Assembly: GCA_973895155.1 (NCBI GenBank) | Contig: OZ316898.1 | Location: 16,802,001 to 16,866,000 of the forward strand | Origin: Marsupella aquatica | Lineage: Eukaryota > Marchantiophyta | Direction: 5' to 3' | DNA: 64,000 nt | In this document: one piece after another, positions 22,960-34,687 of the stretch | How the letters are laid out: every line of letters begins with the position of its first letter | Numbering within the stretch: the first letter of the stretch is position 1 | Notes under the pieces: generated by a model | Seen by the model: only the letters and a program-made list of their open reading frames with translations | What the model was told of the DNA's origin: nothing | The model's database searches: none | Position numbers and translations under genes: made by a program

Positions 22960-24400
22960 CATTTATATCTCGTTACCAAAGAACAAAATGTGCCTTAATG
23001 GATCGGAGGACGGGTCACAAAGGCGAAAAACCCAATAAAGGGGGGGCAGAAAAAAAATGAGAAAACCAAAGTTTAAGAGCCACAAAGCCCTACCTCCAAA
23101 CCTAGTGCAACAAAAGAAAGTCTTACCAAGACACAAATTAAAAATCCTGGTAGAGCTTTTCATCATTGCCATTGATGCTTTGAGTAGTATGATACAGAAC
23201 GAAGTTGGTCAGGGAACTATTCAAGAGGTCCAGATCGAGTTAGTATGGACCATACATAGTGTTCACAACATGTTTGCTGATGATGTGTCTCTCCTCATTA
23301 CGGTTGTCATGTTGATGGCTATGAAGTGCATAGAGATCTTTGATCATGCCTTTTCTGCAATTGGGAAAAGGCAAAAACAACTTACATCTCACTGCATCCG
23401 GTTGCGATTGACTTTAAATTGTTGCCTTGGAAATGGGAGTCTGATCAGAATGCTAGTAAGCTGCTTTGCATCGGGCTTGGCATCCCTATTGCACGACACT
23501 TCTTAGAGGAACAAATGGTCTCAGCCTTGTCTGAGAAGCTAGAGAACCATCTGCATAAGATGCGCAAGAGCACATCATCCTTGGCTACAATTCAAGAATT
23601 ACAATTGCTAGCCATCTAGTCCTTAGTAGTCTGTGGTACATGTTGACTGTTTGGGCAGGGAGACTGGCCAACCACCCTGGACCCCATCTAGAAGAAGATT
23701 ACACAATTTGTGTGCCAGGATGGTCAGGATGAGAGAGCCCAATCCACGGTGGATTTTGTCACCATTACACAACCAAAGAAATTTGGGGGGCTGGGACTCA
23801 TCTCCATTGCAGCACAATTCTGGGCCCTTGTTGGCAGCTTCATTGTCTAGGCCATGGCTGACCAAGATCACCCCCAGTTTGTGGAGCATTTTGCAAACTA
23901 CCTTTTCCAATTCTCCTTGAAGAAATGGGGCTCTGATGACTAAGTATGCATGGTAGTTTAACCAGTACTACACTACCCCAACAGAGGCTTCAATTGTGTG
24001 GCTGAATGTTTGCATCGGATGGAATGTCATCGAGAAGCACTTGCAACCAACTGCACTTGCGCATTGGAGAAATGGATCCAGGCACTTCTCTTTTGGCGCC
24101 CTCATCTTAATCAATCCATGCGGCATAGGCTAAAGGCCTGAGCAAGCCACAACCCAAGATTTATGCAGCTGGCTTCAAGGTGATGAGGGATGTGCTATAT
24201 GCACAGGGTCAATTCTTACATTGGGAAGATGGTTCGTGTAACTTGCTCCCCCGGTAATTGCATCATTGCCTTGGGCACTCGGGGGTTTCACTTCCACAAA
24301 AATGGCATATCACGTGCGACGAAGGATAGGGTCATTTTATTGGTTCTAAGGGAAGACTTAAGAATTTTTGTAGAAGAACAATAGGGTCTTTTAAATCCAA
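22960..24400 (+). pseudogene. L1-like LINE remnant, part 1: RT motif C and connection region
   Basis: The plus-strand frame at 23057-23503 includes FIIAIDALSSMI, then HSVHNMFADDVSLLI, a non-LTR RT motif C with FADD at 23273-23284. Frames after it keep LINE character through SKLLCIGLGIPI, QPKKFGGLGLISI and GFKVMRDVLYAQGQFLHW up to about 24230. Several stops and frameshifts break it. It appears to continue at 26.3 kb and 28.3 kb, so the element has been split by later insertions. Confidence 0.75.
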
Positions 24401-25426
24401 TTTTGAGACTTAAAAGAACATTAGGGTCTTTTTAATCCAAAATTTAGAATATTCCAAGAATATTCCAACTTTATAGGGGTTAAAAAATAAATTTTTTTTC
24501 TTACATTTTAGGGGGTCCAAGGCCTAAAAACGTCGCAGACGATGGGGAGGTCCCCATATAGTGAGACCCCTGAGCTTGGGCACTGCCTATGGACCACAAG
24601 ATGATCAACAACCTGTGTAGTGTGGACCCCTCAATTGGACCCCGACCATCTTAGTAGGGTCTCTATTTACATGGAAGGCATTAGGGCATGTCAAAGGCCC
24701 GTTGTAACTCAGTTACTTCTTAGGCCATAAACCTGGTCGTAACTTCTTACGGGGTACCTAGAAAGGTGCCCCGTAAGGCTTGGATGTCCAAATGTGGATG
24801 TCCGTAGGGCAAAGTCTATCATTCGTCTGCTATGGTGTCCAGCCTGAGTCAGTGCAACACCACGTTCACGACACTCCTTTTGTCTTGTGAAACTACTACT
24901 TACGTTCCCCTGGTGCCTTCCTTGTGACGTGTGTTTGAGTAGTGCAACAATGAAGTAGTACTGCGTTAACGGAATTTCAATCTAGCTAGTAGTAAAGTGT
25001 CTTGATCACCTCAATTAGAATGTACATATGAATGTCGATACAATCAGATTTTTGATTCCGTTATCATTCACTACTATGTCAAGTTGATTGATTCAGTTCA
25101 TGTTATAAACTTTTGATTACTTCCACATTTGCACCATCTTTGGACTCACAAATTTTGTTGTTGTATATATTGAATGTAGGAAGGGGGGAGAGTGGAGGCA
25201 GGACAAGGGACTTGATTGGATCCGCTTCACAAAGGAGTGTGTCGGGTTTAAGGTTTAAAAAGCAACATGAAGTTGACTTGATGATCCATTCAATAAAGAA
25301 CTTTCAAACCAAAATCTCAATACACAAAACTCACAAGCAAAGATCAATACGGGAGTCTGTGTTCTTGATGCGCATGGGAGCTGCGTTGGTGGTTGTTCCA
25401 AATCTTGGATGTGGAATTCAATGTCA

Positions 25427-26020
25427 TTATTTGTCAAGCTCATCCTGATCGGGGTTGTCATCATTGTCTTTGCCATTGTCTGCATCATATCAATTCGGAA
25501 GCCCAATGCAACACAATGAAGGAGGGTCCATATTAGATCTTCTCCCAAATAAAACATCCATCCTCTAGAAATTTGGGCACACAATTTCTAGTTTGTCTTC
25601 CCACGGCATTCCAACGCTCAATTCGGCTTAGGATAGTCCTCCACCCGATTGGACAAGCTCAAGCTTGGCTTTCTTGTAACAATCATGATATCGCTCCCAC
25701 TTCTTTTCCATAACATCTCCATTCAAGTCCAATGCTTCCCTCCAACCCATGCCTCCTAGAGTCATTGCCATGTTCCTGAATGCACTTATCTTGGAAATCA
25801 GCTTGCCACCAATCCGGGTCCTTTGTCCAGTCCCATAGAGAACTTGGAAGTTCTCTTTGTTTTCCATATCGTCAAGCATCCAGTTGTATCCATTTGGCAA
25901 GATTTTGAATTGTTTCACCTTTCTTACGTACCCTGAATTGGTGAACTCAGGCACAACAGCTTTCCCACAAACCATGATCATCCCACCAAGCTCAAGCTTG
26001 TCATCAATCTGACCCTCTAT
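25427..26020 (-). pseudogene. Decayed Myb/SANT-like ORF, probably transposon-associated
   Basis: The minus-strand frame runs from a possible acceptor (ttgcag before 26020) through EGQIDDKLELGGMIMV, a long middle, and EKKWERYHDCYKKAKLELVQ. It hits TAA at 25628-25630, but the same frame continues sensibly: VGMPWEDKLEIVCPNF, TAG at 25565-25567, RMDVLFGRRSNMDPPS, TGA at 25490-25492, then an acidic tail rich in D and N to TAA at 25427. Meaningful sequence on both sides of three stops indicates a pseudogene. The W..Y..YKKA pattern and the later CP.F.RMD.LFGRR block resemble plant Myb/SANT-like proteins linked to PIF/Harbinger-type elements. That family link is from memory and tentative. Confidence 0.55.
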
Positions 26021-26329
26021 CTGCAAAAGATAATTCATATACATTATTTGGATTCAAACCTGCAAGAAGCAATCGAGTGAGGATTGTGTGTTTATGTCAA
26101 CAATTGCTCGAGCGGTCGCTTCAATATTGCATTGCAATTTGCAGGAGCCCTGCTAGCTAGTAGTGACAGTACTGAACTAGTGACGCTTTAGGATTGCAGG
26201 AGGGCGGAGTTGCAATAGTGAATTGAAAGACCATGACACTACTTGCAAGTGGTGGCCACATTAGCAAGTGGTGTCTACATTTATCACTGGCCGTAACTTC
26301 AATTTCTATTTGTAAGTAGGTTTTACGGG

Positions 26330-26570
26330 TGGTCTGTGCATCTTAATTGGCAGCCCAACCCTTGTGCATTGTGGTGCAGGCCCTGGCTCCCCTTTCGTGC
26401 AGCTTCTGAGAAATGCTTCCTGTGGCAAATGGTCTACCGTATCCTTGCCACCAACATTGGTGTGTGCCTGCCCTCCCTGCTTCTGATTCCTCCACTTGCA
26501 GATGCCACTGAATTGTTCCCAGATATGGCACGACAGATGCCTTACCAACGAGCGGTAGATTAATTCTAGG
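26330..26570 (+). pseudogene. L1-like LINE remnant, part 2: start of zf-RVT region
   Basis: The frame at 26336-26563 gives PWLPFRAASEKCFLWQMVYRI and LATN. The 'kFLWQ..yRvLaTN' wording is typical of the zf-RVT segment near the C-terminus of plant L1-type LINEs. It stops at TAA and is flanked by unrelated sequence. It fits between the RT fragment at 23-24.2 kb and the C-terminal fragment at 28.3-28.8 kb. Confidence 0.6.
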
Positions 26571-27573
26571 TGGGTGAGCAAGGACAAAGACGAGGAGCAT
26601 GCTGCATTCCCCATGGATCCCCCTATGATTCATACTGCAGATCCCCTATTGTAGGCCTCCTCATCCAATGTTGCAACCCCATCAGTCCATGGCAATACCC
26701 TGGGCAATATTTACACATGTTCCATCTGCTATGCTGGAACATGCTGAACCCAACAACAATGACGCAGTGGCAAGAGGCGAAGGTGGAATTTTCCTCAATG
26801 ACACCAAAGCAATCCTTCCCTCCCAACAAGCTTCCCTCACGGGTGTTCAAGAGGTCCACACCACTTATGGACCTCATGGAACGTATAACTTCAGTCGCTT
26901 CTCAAACCGCAAAGCTGTAGAAAGTGTTGGCAAGTTTGAATAGCCCCAACGTGTCTCTCAGTGATGCTCCATCTTGATCCGACAATGATAATATTCTGTA
27001 GGCTGGTAGGATGTAATCAGTGAAGAGACAAGGCACTCCAGAGTAGCGTATGGTTGTGGAGTTTGTGGGGTCCACTTCTTTTGGCCTGTTTTCATGCAGT
27101 TTTTATAAGGACCACAATAGCCTCTTTGGGCTCTATCATTTTTGAGCATTTTTGATAGGGGAATGGTGACACAAGGCAATGAAAGTATTGTGCCTACTGA
27201 CAATGGTGCAATTTATATAGCTTGTTTTTTGGGTGCCTTGGATGGAAGTTTGAAATAAGATTGTGTCTTCATTGTCCTATACAATTTATGTGTATCGGGA
27301 TTGCACATGCAATTTTATCCGTGGAATATATGTGGGCCACGATTGATGTGCAAGTGAGACACAAATCATTTGCAGTTCATATACTTAGTGCCCTTATTTG
27401 CTGAAATTTGTGGAGTCATTTCACTGTGGACTATTAACATGCATGAGGTTGGTCTATACAACATGGATGACAAGTGATATGTGAGTATTCATAATAAAAC
27501 AAGGCGAGGCGAGTGCTTGTATATATGTGAATAATTATAAAAGGCAGCGTCGATCTTCAGAGCTGTAAACTTT

Positions 27574-28258
27574 TCATCCTTCATCCACAATGGACACTAT
27601 GTGTTCTTCTAAAGTCCTGCTTGCATTTGCGTTGCCCACGGTTCCCTTGGAGAAGGCCCGTAAAATGTCTGGGAAGTTGGGCGACATAGCCCACATCTGG
27701 CTGGAGCCAATTTGGATATTTCCAATGAGGTCCACAGTTGCTTGGCTGAGAGGCGCTTTCACAACGCGTGATTCAGATGCGCAGTTAATTATGTTGCTTA
27801 GCAAAAATGGGGGAGCTGCTCGGTTTTTTGTCCTTCGATCGAGTTCCCTTAGATGCCAATGGCTTCATACATTTACCATTTGCGCTGCTGCCATTGTGGT
27901 CTGTGATGGCAAGGCACATTTCCGCAAGGGTGTCTATCGATTCCTTGTCAAATTTGGCTTGGAATGAAACTGCCTTATCCTTTCTTTTCATGTGTAGCTT
28001 CTAGGGTGCATTTGGCCCACTCACCAAATTCCCTAGGTTGCCCTCAGGATATGGTCGCACATTTTCTTTGTTGGAGTCAACGCCAACCTTCACCTTCCGC
28101 TTGCGTCTACCCTTCACACCCATCAGTTTGTCAACCCACCCGCGTTTGGCGACGGTAGTTCTATCACTCCCTTCAGTAGGAGTGAGTGCCTCATGTCCCG
28201 ACTGCATGTCCAGCCTACCAAGATTTTGTTGTGCCTCTCTAGTTAAGAGTGACTCCAT
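27574..28258 (-). pseudogene. Frameshifted minus-strand ORF, unknown transposon-type protein
   Basis: Three consecutive minus-strand frames look like one broken protein. 28258-28001 has a Met start and a basic stretch, VKGRRKRKVKVGVDSNKENV. 27991-27785 has FDKESIDTLAEMCLAITDHN and a Lys/Ser-rich part. 27804-27574 has VDLIGNIQIGSSQMWAMSPNF. The frames abut within a few bases and do not overlap much, as expected from small indels. I do not recognise the family. It lies in DNA that separates two LINE pieces, so it may belong to an inserted element. Confidence 0.4.
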
Positions 28259-28264
28259 CTAGTG

Positions 28265-28950
28265 CTTTAGCTCAATCAAAGCTTGCCTGGCAAGGGTTGG
28301 GTGATATGCAATTTGATTGTAACATGTTGCAACAATTGCTTGATAGTCGTCCACGGATGGAGAAGGCAAAGGTGCAGTCATGTGGGTTGTGCCTTCCATT
28401 GGTTCTTCACTCTATTCTCTCATTCAACATGTAACTTGGATTTGCAAGAGGATAACCTTCATTGTATTTGGAGATGCCCTGTCTCCCATCTGGTCTCGAA
28501 TTGGGTGCAACACATTTTGAGGATTGCTTCAATCATTGGGCAACCTCACTCCGGCCTGCAACCTACTCGCATTTTCTTGGCTATGCAACTGCTCTACAAA
28601 TGGTATGTGCCCCAAAGGCTCTAGGGCACACTCAGGGCAATTGCTTGCTGGAATATTTGGAAGGATAGGAGCGCACATTTCATTGAGCACACCCATTCTG
28701 ATCCCCATGTTGTAATCATGAAATCCTGGCATATGCTCACTCTTTACATGCATAGGGATTGAGCTAGTCTTAGGCAGAAGTTGAGAGTAGGGAAGGCCTC
28801 AGTCAACAACATTTTTTCAGATATGTCTTTTGACTGCGGTGCTTACACTAGCCTCTGGGAGGTCCACGCTGAAATCCTTCAGGTCCCTCCAGTGCCCCCC
28901 AAGGCCTCTCTGAATTGTTTTAGTTGTCCAAGCTAGAGGTTTGACCTGTA
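28265..28950 (+). pseudogene. L1-like LINE remnant, part 3: zf-RVT and C-terminus
   Basis: Plus-strand frames give CCNNCLI, then LQEDNLHCIWRCPVSHLVSN (a zf-RVT core: H..W.CP) and, at about 28640-28735, a WNIWKDRSAHFIEH block. The same IWKDRS.HFIEH wording is present in the minus-strand LINE at 41.3-42.1 kb, so both belong to one LINE family. Stops and frameshifts break the frame. Sequence after about 28760 is probably its 3' UTR. Confidence 0.7.
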
Positions 28951-29667
28951 GATTAGATTGATGAGTCCCCTTTCGTCTCAAACCCATTGGGTGGCCCCCA
29001 GCCGGGGCTATTTCACTGGCCGGTCTTTGGGTGTGTGTGGCTCCCCCTACAATAGTCGAGCATCGTGTTTAGTTCACTCTTTGGAGGCTGGCGGAGGGGA
29101 TGTGACTAATTAAGGTTCCCTTACTTGGAGTAGCACCATGGACGAAACCCTGACAGGACCTCCTAACTGCAGCACAAGGCTCTCATCACAATGCCACCAA
29201 CTAGGAAGATCCCGCTCCCTATGATTCCAATGCCATGCAACCGGCTTTGGCAGTTCTCCCTGCCCTGTTTCCTACATCATTAGCGTAATCAGATGCTTCC
29301 GAAAGCCACAAGAGCCATGATTAGCCTAAATGCGTTCCTGAGACGACAGAGATCGCGACGAAAAGCGTAATTTGTGGCCTTCGAAAACGAAGAGTGCAGT
29401 AAGTACTAAGTAGCGTGATTACTGCGATTAAGTAAGCAACTGACCTGTTGTAGAAAATTTGAGTAGATGAGGGTTTGAGTAGGTGCGCAAACGAAGATTG
29501 CGTGTGCGTATCGTTGTACGTCGACGAAGTCTGCGTGACAATGACTACTGTTGACGAATTCGATAGGTCTGTACTGAGACGATCAGTTCGAGTGAAGGTG
29601 GAGATGGTAGGGCTCACGGAATCTTTCGCCATAATTTTGGAGGCTGACAACGAGCAGAGATCGAAGG
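28951..29667. other. Upstream region of PEX11A
   Basis: The left part may still be LINE 3' UTR. The right part, from about 29340, is GC-richer and probably holds the PEX11A promoter and 5' UTR. An overlapping open frame at 29475-29708 has no ATG start and is not supported. Confidence 0.35.
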
Positions 29668-31918
29668 ATGAACAACGCACAGAGCAGCAGCAGCAGCAGC
29701 AGCGATAAGAGGCCCTTTCTGGATCATTTGGAAGCCTATTTCGCTCGGCGCGATGGTGTGGACAAGGCGCTCAAAATTCTGCGGTACTCGAGCAAGGTGG
29801 TGCTGGCGACGCCGTGGTTGGTGCAATCGTTTGATCCCGATGTCGTGAAGCGAGTGCGGAATTTCGAGTCTAGCGTTGGAACCAGTCGAAAGGCATTTCG
29901 GCTGGGGAAGTTTATTCAGGATGTCAATGCTTTTCGAAAGGCTCCGGGCCTGACTTCTCGGGATGGTTTTCTTGAGGTCGTGGCGACCACTGGCGAGGGG
30001 ATTTATTACTTTGTGGAGCAATTTGTTTGGCTGGTAAGTGTTCATCACTGTCCCATTCTGCGAGTTTTCCTTGGGTTATCGTCCAATTCCGTATCCTCCA
30101 TCTCGTCTGCGGCCATGTGCCATACAGAGAGCTGTTTTCTCCGCTTCTTTATTTCATTTGGAATGTTAATTTCCAGACAAAATTTTGGGGCGTTCCAAGA
30201 TTTCTTCTAGAATTCTGCGTTTCAATTTAAACACCTTGTTGAGGACCTAGCACAGATCCAAATTCCACATCTAACTCTCTGACTTGGAGGTCGAAGTGTT
30301 GTAACTGCTCTATTGGTATACATTGCGTACTTCTATCGGTGTTTCTGGCTCGAAGCACTCAATCGCGTCCTTCATTGTTGTTCTATGACTTGAGCAAGTC
30401 AAAGCGATCTTCCTTTTCCGGCTCTACTTTTTTGGTGCCAAACTGAATATCTGGACTGAATTTTCTTCTTGCTTTATATGAAAGCGGTCAAGCTAGATTC
30501 AGTGGCTTTTTCTATGAAAATGGGAACCAGTCATTTTTGCGGAGATCCTCTTGGCATTTTAAAATGCATTTCATGTGATTTTGCGTATTTTCTTAATCAT
30601 AGTCTTTGGAATTCAGTCAGATTGTTCGCGCCCTAACGAGGTGAGACCTCAATTAATTGCTAGTACAAAAAAGGCACTATCGGGGAGAAGTATCTACCTT
30701 TGATTTCTTTACATGGCTAAAGGTGGAATGTTCCATCATTACAAGATCTCACCTAAATTTCGACTGAACTATCAGGTGCTTGTGGGGGCCATCTTTGGAT
30801 GAGCACCCTGCTATTTGATACAGCCTGAGGTTGTGTTTTGCTATGGCCACGATGAGCTGCAGTTACCCTCAATCTATTAGGGTTCGGTCAGATATATCAC
30901 GGTCTATCTTGAGCAGTCAAAGATGTCGCCAGAGGTGTTGTCCGTGACCCAAGAGTACAAAACAAAATTCTGAAGAAGCAAGCGTTGGGAAGCTCAGTTA
31001 TAGTGGTTGTGTTTGAGCTGTTTAATCTTTGATCGCTGAATCTAAGTTCGTGTCTTTCGCTTCTCTGCGACCACGAAGGTATTCTGGGCATTCTGTTGTC
31101 ACCCAAATCCCAGTGCAACACTTGATTTTGAAGTCCTGCAGCCCAACTTGGACACCCTCCCTAGCATGATTATTGGATTATTTCCAAAGCTTTGTGTCCG
31201 ACCGTTGGTTACTGCGAATTCTTTGAAAGTGATTCGAATGACGTCTAGTCATAATAATAAAAGAAATCTTTGGTAGTCAATATCTACACTGAGGGCTGTT
31301 CCAATTTGACAAATAGTATCCCACTGCTCGTAGTTGGTTGCACCTTTGCTATGAAGACTGGATGCATGAGTAGAATTACATTTTCTCTTTATGGAGATGG
31401 AAGTAGATCTCAGTGGTTGAACATTATTGATGGAAAGGTTTACCAACATGCATGCCACTCATTTGTTCACATCGCTGATGTATAAAAGAATGCAGGAGCT
31501 CTAAGATTTTTTCTTTTCACCCTGACAACAGGTAAAGGCCGGTGCCATTGACAAGCGGCATTCAAAGCAGCTTCAGAAATGGAGTGCCTGGGCTGAGTTC
31601 ATTGGCTATTTGGGAAGTGTCACCCTGAAAAGTCTTCAGGTGTCTACACTGCTAGAGCAAGAGGCAGAACTTCAAGAAATATTGGATATCAAAGACAACG
31701 GCCCTGACAAAAACTTGCAAGCATCAAGAAAGTTGCAAATATTGCGGGCCAAACGGTTCATGAAGACGCTCTCCCTCATTCAAGATCTGTCTGACAGTTT
31801 GCTTGCCCTCAATGACATAACAGATGGAACGGGGGTCCTGGCTAGACCCCTGTTACTCGCCACGGCCGGTCTTGTTTCTGCGCTAATCAGTACTCATAAA
31901 AACTGGAAGAATTGCTGA
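29668..31918 (+). CDS. PEX11A: Peroxisomal membrane protein 11, PEX11A type, two exons
   Basis: Peroxisomal membrane protein that drives peroxisome elongation and proliferation. Exon 1 is 29668-30033 (122 codons, GTAAGT donor) and exon 2 is 31532-31918 (acceptor caacag), phase 0, giving 250 residues. After a poly-Ser start encoded by (AGC)7 come FLDHLEAYFARRDGVDKALK, then FESSVGTSRKAFRLGKF and GIYYFVEQFVWL. Exon 2 reads VKAGAIDKRH, LQKWSAWAEFIGYLGSVTLK, SLIQDLSDSLLALNDITDG and ends STHKNWKNC. These blocks, the length and the ending match the plant PEX11A/B branch better than the PEX11C-E branch. The amphipathic helix near the N-terminus and the hydrophobic segments at YYFVEQFVWL and near the C-terminus are as expected. 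The intron is about 1.5 kb. Confidence 0.93.
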
Positions 31919-33060
31919 TGGGCAATATCTCTTTCTGCAACATGTATAGCTTGTTACCAAAGGCAAAGGCAAGGATCTTGAAAAACAGTATTTTTGCTCT
32001 TAGAAATTGTCCTTCTTACGGGTCTTTTGGAACCCCCACATAGATGTGGTGACCAGTGTTCACCTGCTGTTTGCTGCAACAACACATCATGTAGTGTGGA
32101 TCTTGATAGTTGATGTTTGGGGGAAAAAACAGATCGCAAAAGGCGAATCGAGATCGATGCCAGTTGCTATTTGGTTGTAAATTCTTTTCCTGTCACTACT
32201 TCATTGGCGTGGTGTTTTAAAATTACATATTGCGAGCAGAGGTCGGCTGCGTTGAAAACCTTTTTACCGGCCCGTCTTCCTCGTAAACCTTCACAGGGTT
32301 TCTCCCTAAGAATGGAGATTTTCATAAGTTATGCAAGTCTGACATGACCAAAGGTTTAGGGTTTTATTTGCTGAGAGGATCTAGGATTTAGGGTTCAGTA
32401 GAATGTAGGCCTAGAGAATTTCCTTTTACCAAAATACCATAAATGTGGAAACCGAGGACGATGTTGAAACTGTCGTCCGAGGAAAATGTCGAACTCTATC
32501 CATGTTTACATGAAATGGACATAGCTGGGGGCAGCTTATCTTGTTCGCACTTCAAATCAAATCCAGGATGGCACAGAATAAATTACCACCATGGCTTTTA
32601 TCTTTCAGTTTCTCTGTTCCTTTTGTCGTTCAGGGTCATGTACAAGGTGTCTTTGGGAACGCAAAACCCGGGGCCATTATTCGATTAGTCGGTGTGGGCA
32701 TTCTATTCAAATATTAAGTTTTGGCAGGAGACCTAGTAGGCCTGGTGTTTTGAGAGGGGGCTCATCCAAGCTAAAATTGCACGTAACTATAGCAAATTGC
32801 ATTCAAACACAAGGCCTATTTTCAAAACAAGACTGTTCTCAAATACAAGCCCAGGCACTTATTACAAAGCCTTCTAGTCATGAAGAAATAAGGTTGGGCC
32901 TTCTTGTTATTGTGATTTTCGACTACAAGGCCCTGATCTTGTGTTTGGGGGAAGACACTAGTCTCTTCGTGATTCTACAAGGAAAGACCAGTTTCAGTCT
33001 CGAACAACGTAATAGTTTTGCTCTGTGCTTCCTTTGTCAAGAACATTAGTACAAGGTACA
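31919..33060. other. 3' flank of PEX11A
   Basis: Includes the likely 3' UTR. Telobox-like tttagggtt words lie at 32350-32395. No gene is recognised. Confidence 0.35.
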
Positions 33061-33345
33061 TTTAATGATGATAACTTTCAGAGGTCAATTGAAAGAGTGG
33101 GACCCCGTTTCTCCGTATCATCTGGTCACATATATGTAATGATGATCGCTTTTGGGTCAATTGAAACAGTGGAACCCCGTTTCTCCGTATCTGGTCACGT
33201 TATTTCAATGATGATAATTTCCGTAGGTCAACCGAAAGAGTGGAATTCCGTTTCTCCGTATCATCTGATCACATACATTTAATGATGATATCTTTCATAG
33301 GTCAATAGAAAGAGTCCAACTCCATTCCTCCGTATCATCACATAC
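33061..33345. repeat. Minisatellite, four units of 70-76 bp
   Basis: Units start near 33061, 33137, 33208 and 33279. Each contains aatgatgat, ggtcaatngaaagagt and ttctccgtatc. Units differ at many positions, so the array is old. Non-coding. Confidence 0.85.
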
Positions 33346-34465
33346 AATCGCTAGTTTTCGCCGGTAGTAGTGCGAAAGTTTTGAAATGGACATAACAAAT
33401 CGAGCTTTAACCGGAGACGAAACTAGTTTGTGATACCTTATCCACAAACTGTTTCTAAACGACACTGTTTATTCGATTTAATGCAAATATGACAATACTT
33501 TCCGCACACTTTTCGTTCTTATTATTTGCTGTGTTCCCATGCTGGCTATCAAGTAGAAAATTAGTATGGAGATTATTAGATCCCGAGTTGTTGCGTAAAG
33601 GTGCTCGTGTTTGGTTGATACATGAAACTAGGTCTAGCTTCGTTACTACGAACACCTCAAATGTATCGACTAGCTTCGCTTGCTGCAACTCCATACCATC
33701 CAGTGGGACGAACCGTGCCCAAAGGAATCTCATGACTAGCTTGATCCTAAACTTCTGCTAGGGAATTCCATTTTTAAAGAGTGCATGGAAGTCTCTTAGC
33801 ATCGTGACTGGCCAGGAGACATTCTTCGTCTGGGTATACAGATGGTTTCACTTGACGAGTAGCTTTCACTGCCGACTTTCTTGCTTCAATGGCTCCTTTT
33901 ATATCCACGAATCTAAGGAGGCCTACTTGGCTGTACAATCATGCAGGAAAACATAACATCCCGTTGCTTTAGGATTTGGGACATTGTTGACAAATCCTGT
34001 CTCCTGTCTGTCACCGACTTTTGTTCTTGTGAGACATCTCCGTTGAGTGCTCAACAATGGTCAACTCTGTCGTGCCCTCTCCAGCGATCATGGATCTTGG
34101 CGAATCTGCACATAGCAAAGGTCCACCACAATTAGTCATTTTTTTGTGGACTTGATGTGTAATAATTGCTTGACAACTAATCTATGAAGGAATCCCACGT
34201 TACAGAAAACAATACTCAAACAAGGCTGTGGCTGTTTGGATTTAGGGTCCAATGCTGGCTTACTGGTTTGCATAACTTCCATAATTCATATAAATAACGA
34301 CGCCTGTGAACTCTAGACTTGAAATACATCCAAATTCTGGCAAATAGGCCGAGAAGATCCGGCGAAACAGATCATATAGTTACCTGAGTTTCTCAACTGC
34401 AAATCACAATCCATACCGAGCCGTGAGCTGCCTATAAGAAGATACTGCTGCTTGGTGCCATGTAC
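33346..34465. other. No recognised gene; 3' flank of UBL5 at the right edge
   Basis: Short ORFs only. The last 100-200 bases before 34466 are probably the 3' UTR of the minus-strand UBL5 gene. Confidence 0.35.
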
Positions 34466-34687
34466 TTAGTTGTAGTACAGCTCAAGGCCCATTCCATCAT
34501 GTATCTCGTAATCAGCAAGAGTGATGTGATCCTTATATATATTGTACCACTTCTGGATCCGAATCTTCTCAGGTCTTGTCCCAGTTTGAGCTGCCACAAG
34601 CTTTTTTAAATCGCCAATGGTATCATCTTCATTACACTTGACCCGGATCTTCTTTCCCAGACGGTCATTGAGTACTACTTCGATCAT
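34466..34687 (-). CDS. UBL5: Ubiquitin-like protein 5 (HUB1/UBL5)
   Basis: Small ubiquitin-like modifier that binds spliceosome proteins non-covalently and adjusts splice-site use. The ATG at 34685-34687 gives [20 protein letters not shown] and so on, exactly 73 residues, the family's length. The frame also opens two codons earlier with GTG-AAA, which I do not use. Hallmarks seen: [40 protein letters not shown] and the terminal double tyrosine (LYYN) in place of the diglycine used for conjugation. No frame damage is seen and the gene is intronless in the coding part. The isolated location next to intergenic repeats gives no operon-like context. Confidence 0.96.
   Translation of the reverse strand: MIEVVLNDRLGKKIRVKCNEDDTIGDLKKLVAAQTGTRPEKIRIQKWYNIYKDHITLADYEIHDGMGLELYYN

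Noticed and set aside
29475-29708. Overlapping frame with poly-Gln end upstream of PEX11A
   Set aside because: The Gln run is the (AGC)n Ser codons of PEX11A read in another frame; there is no ATG start.
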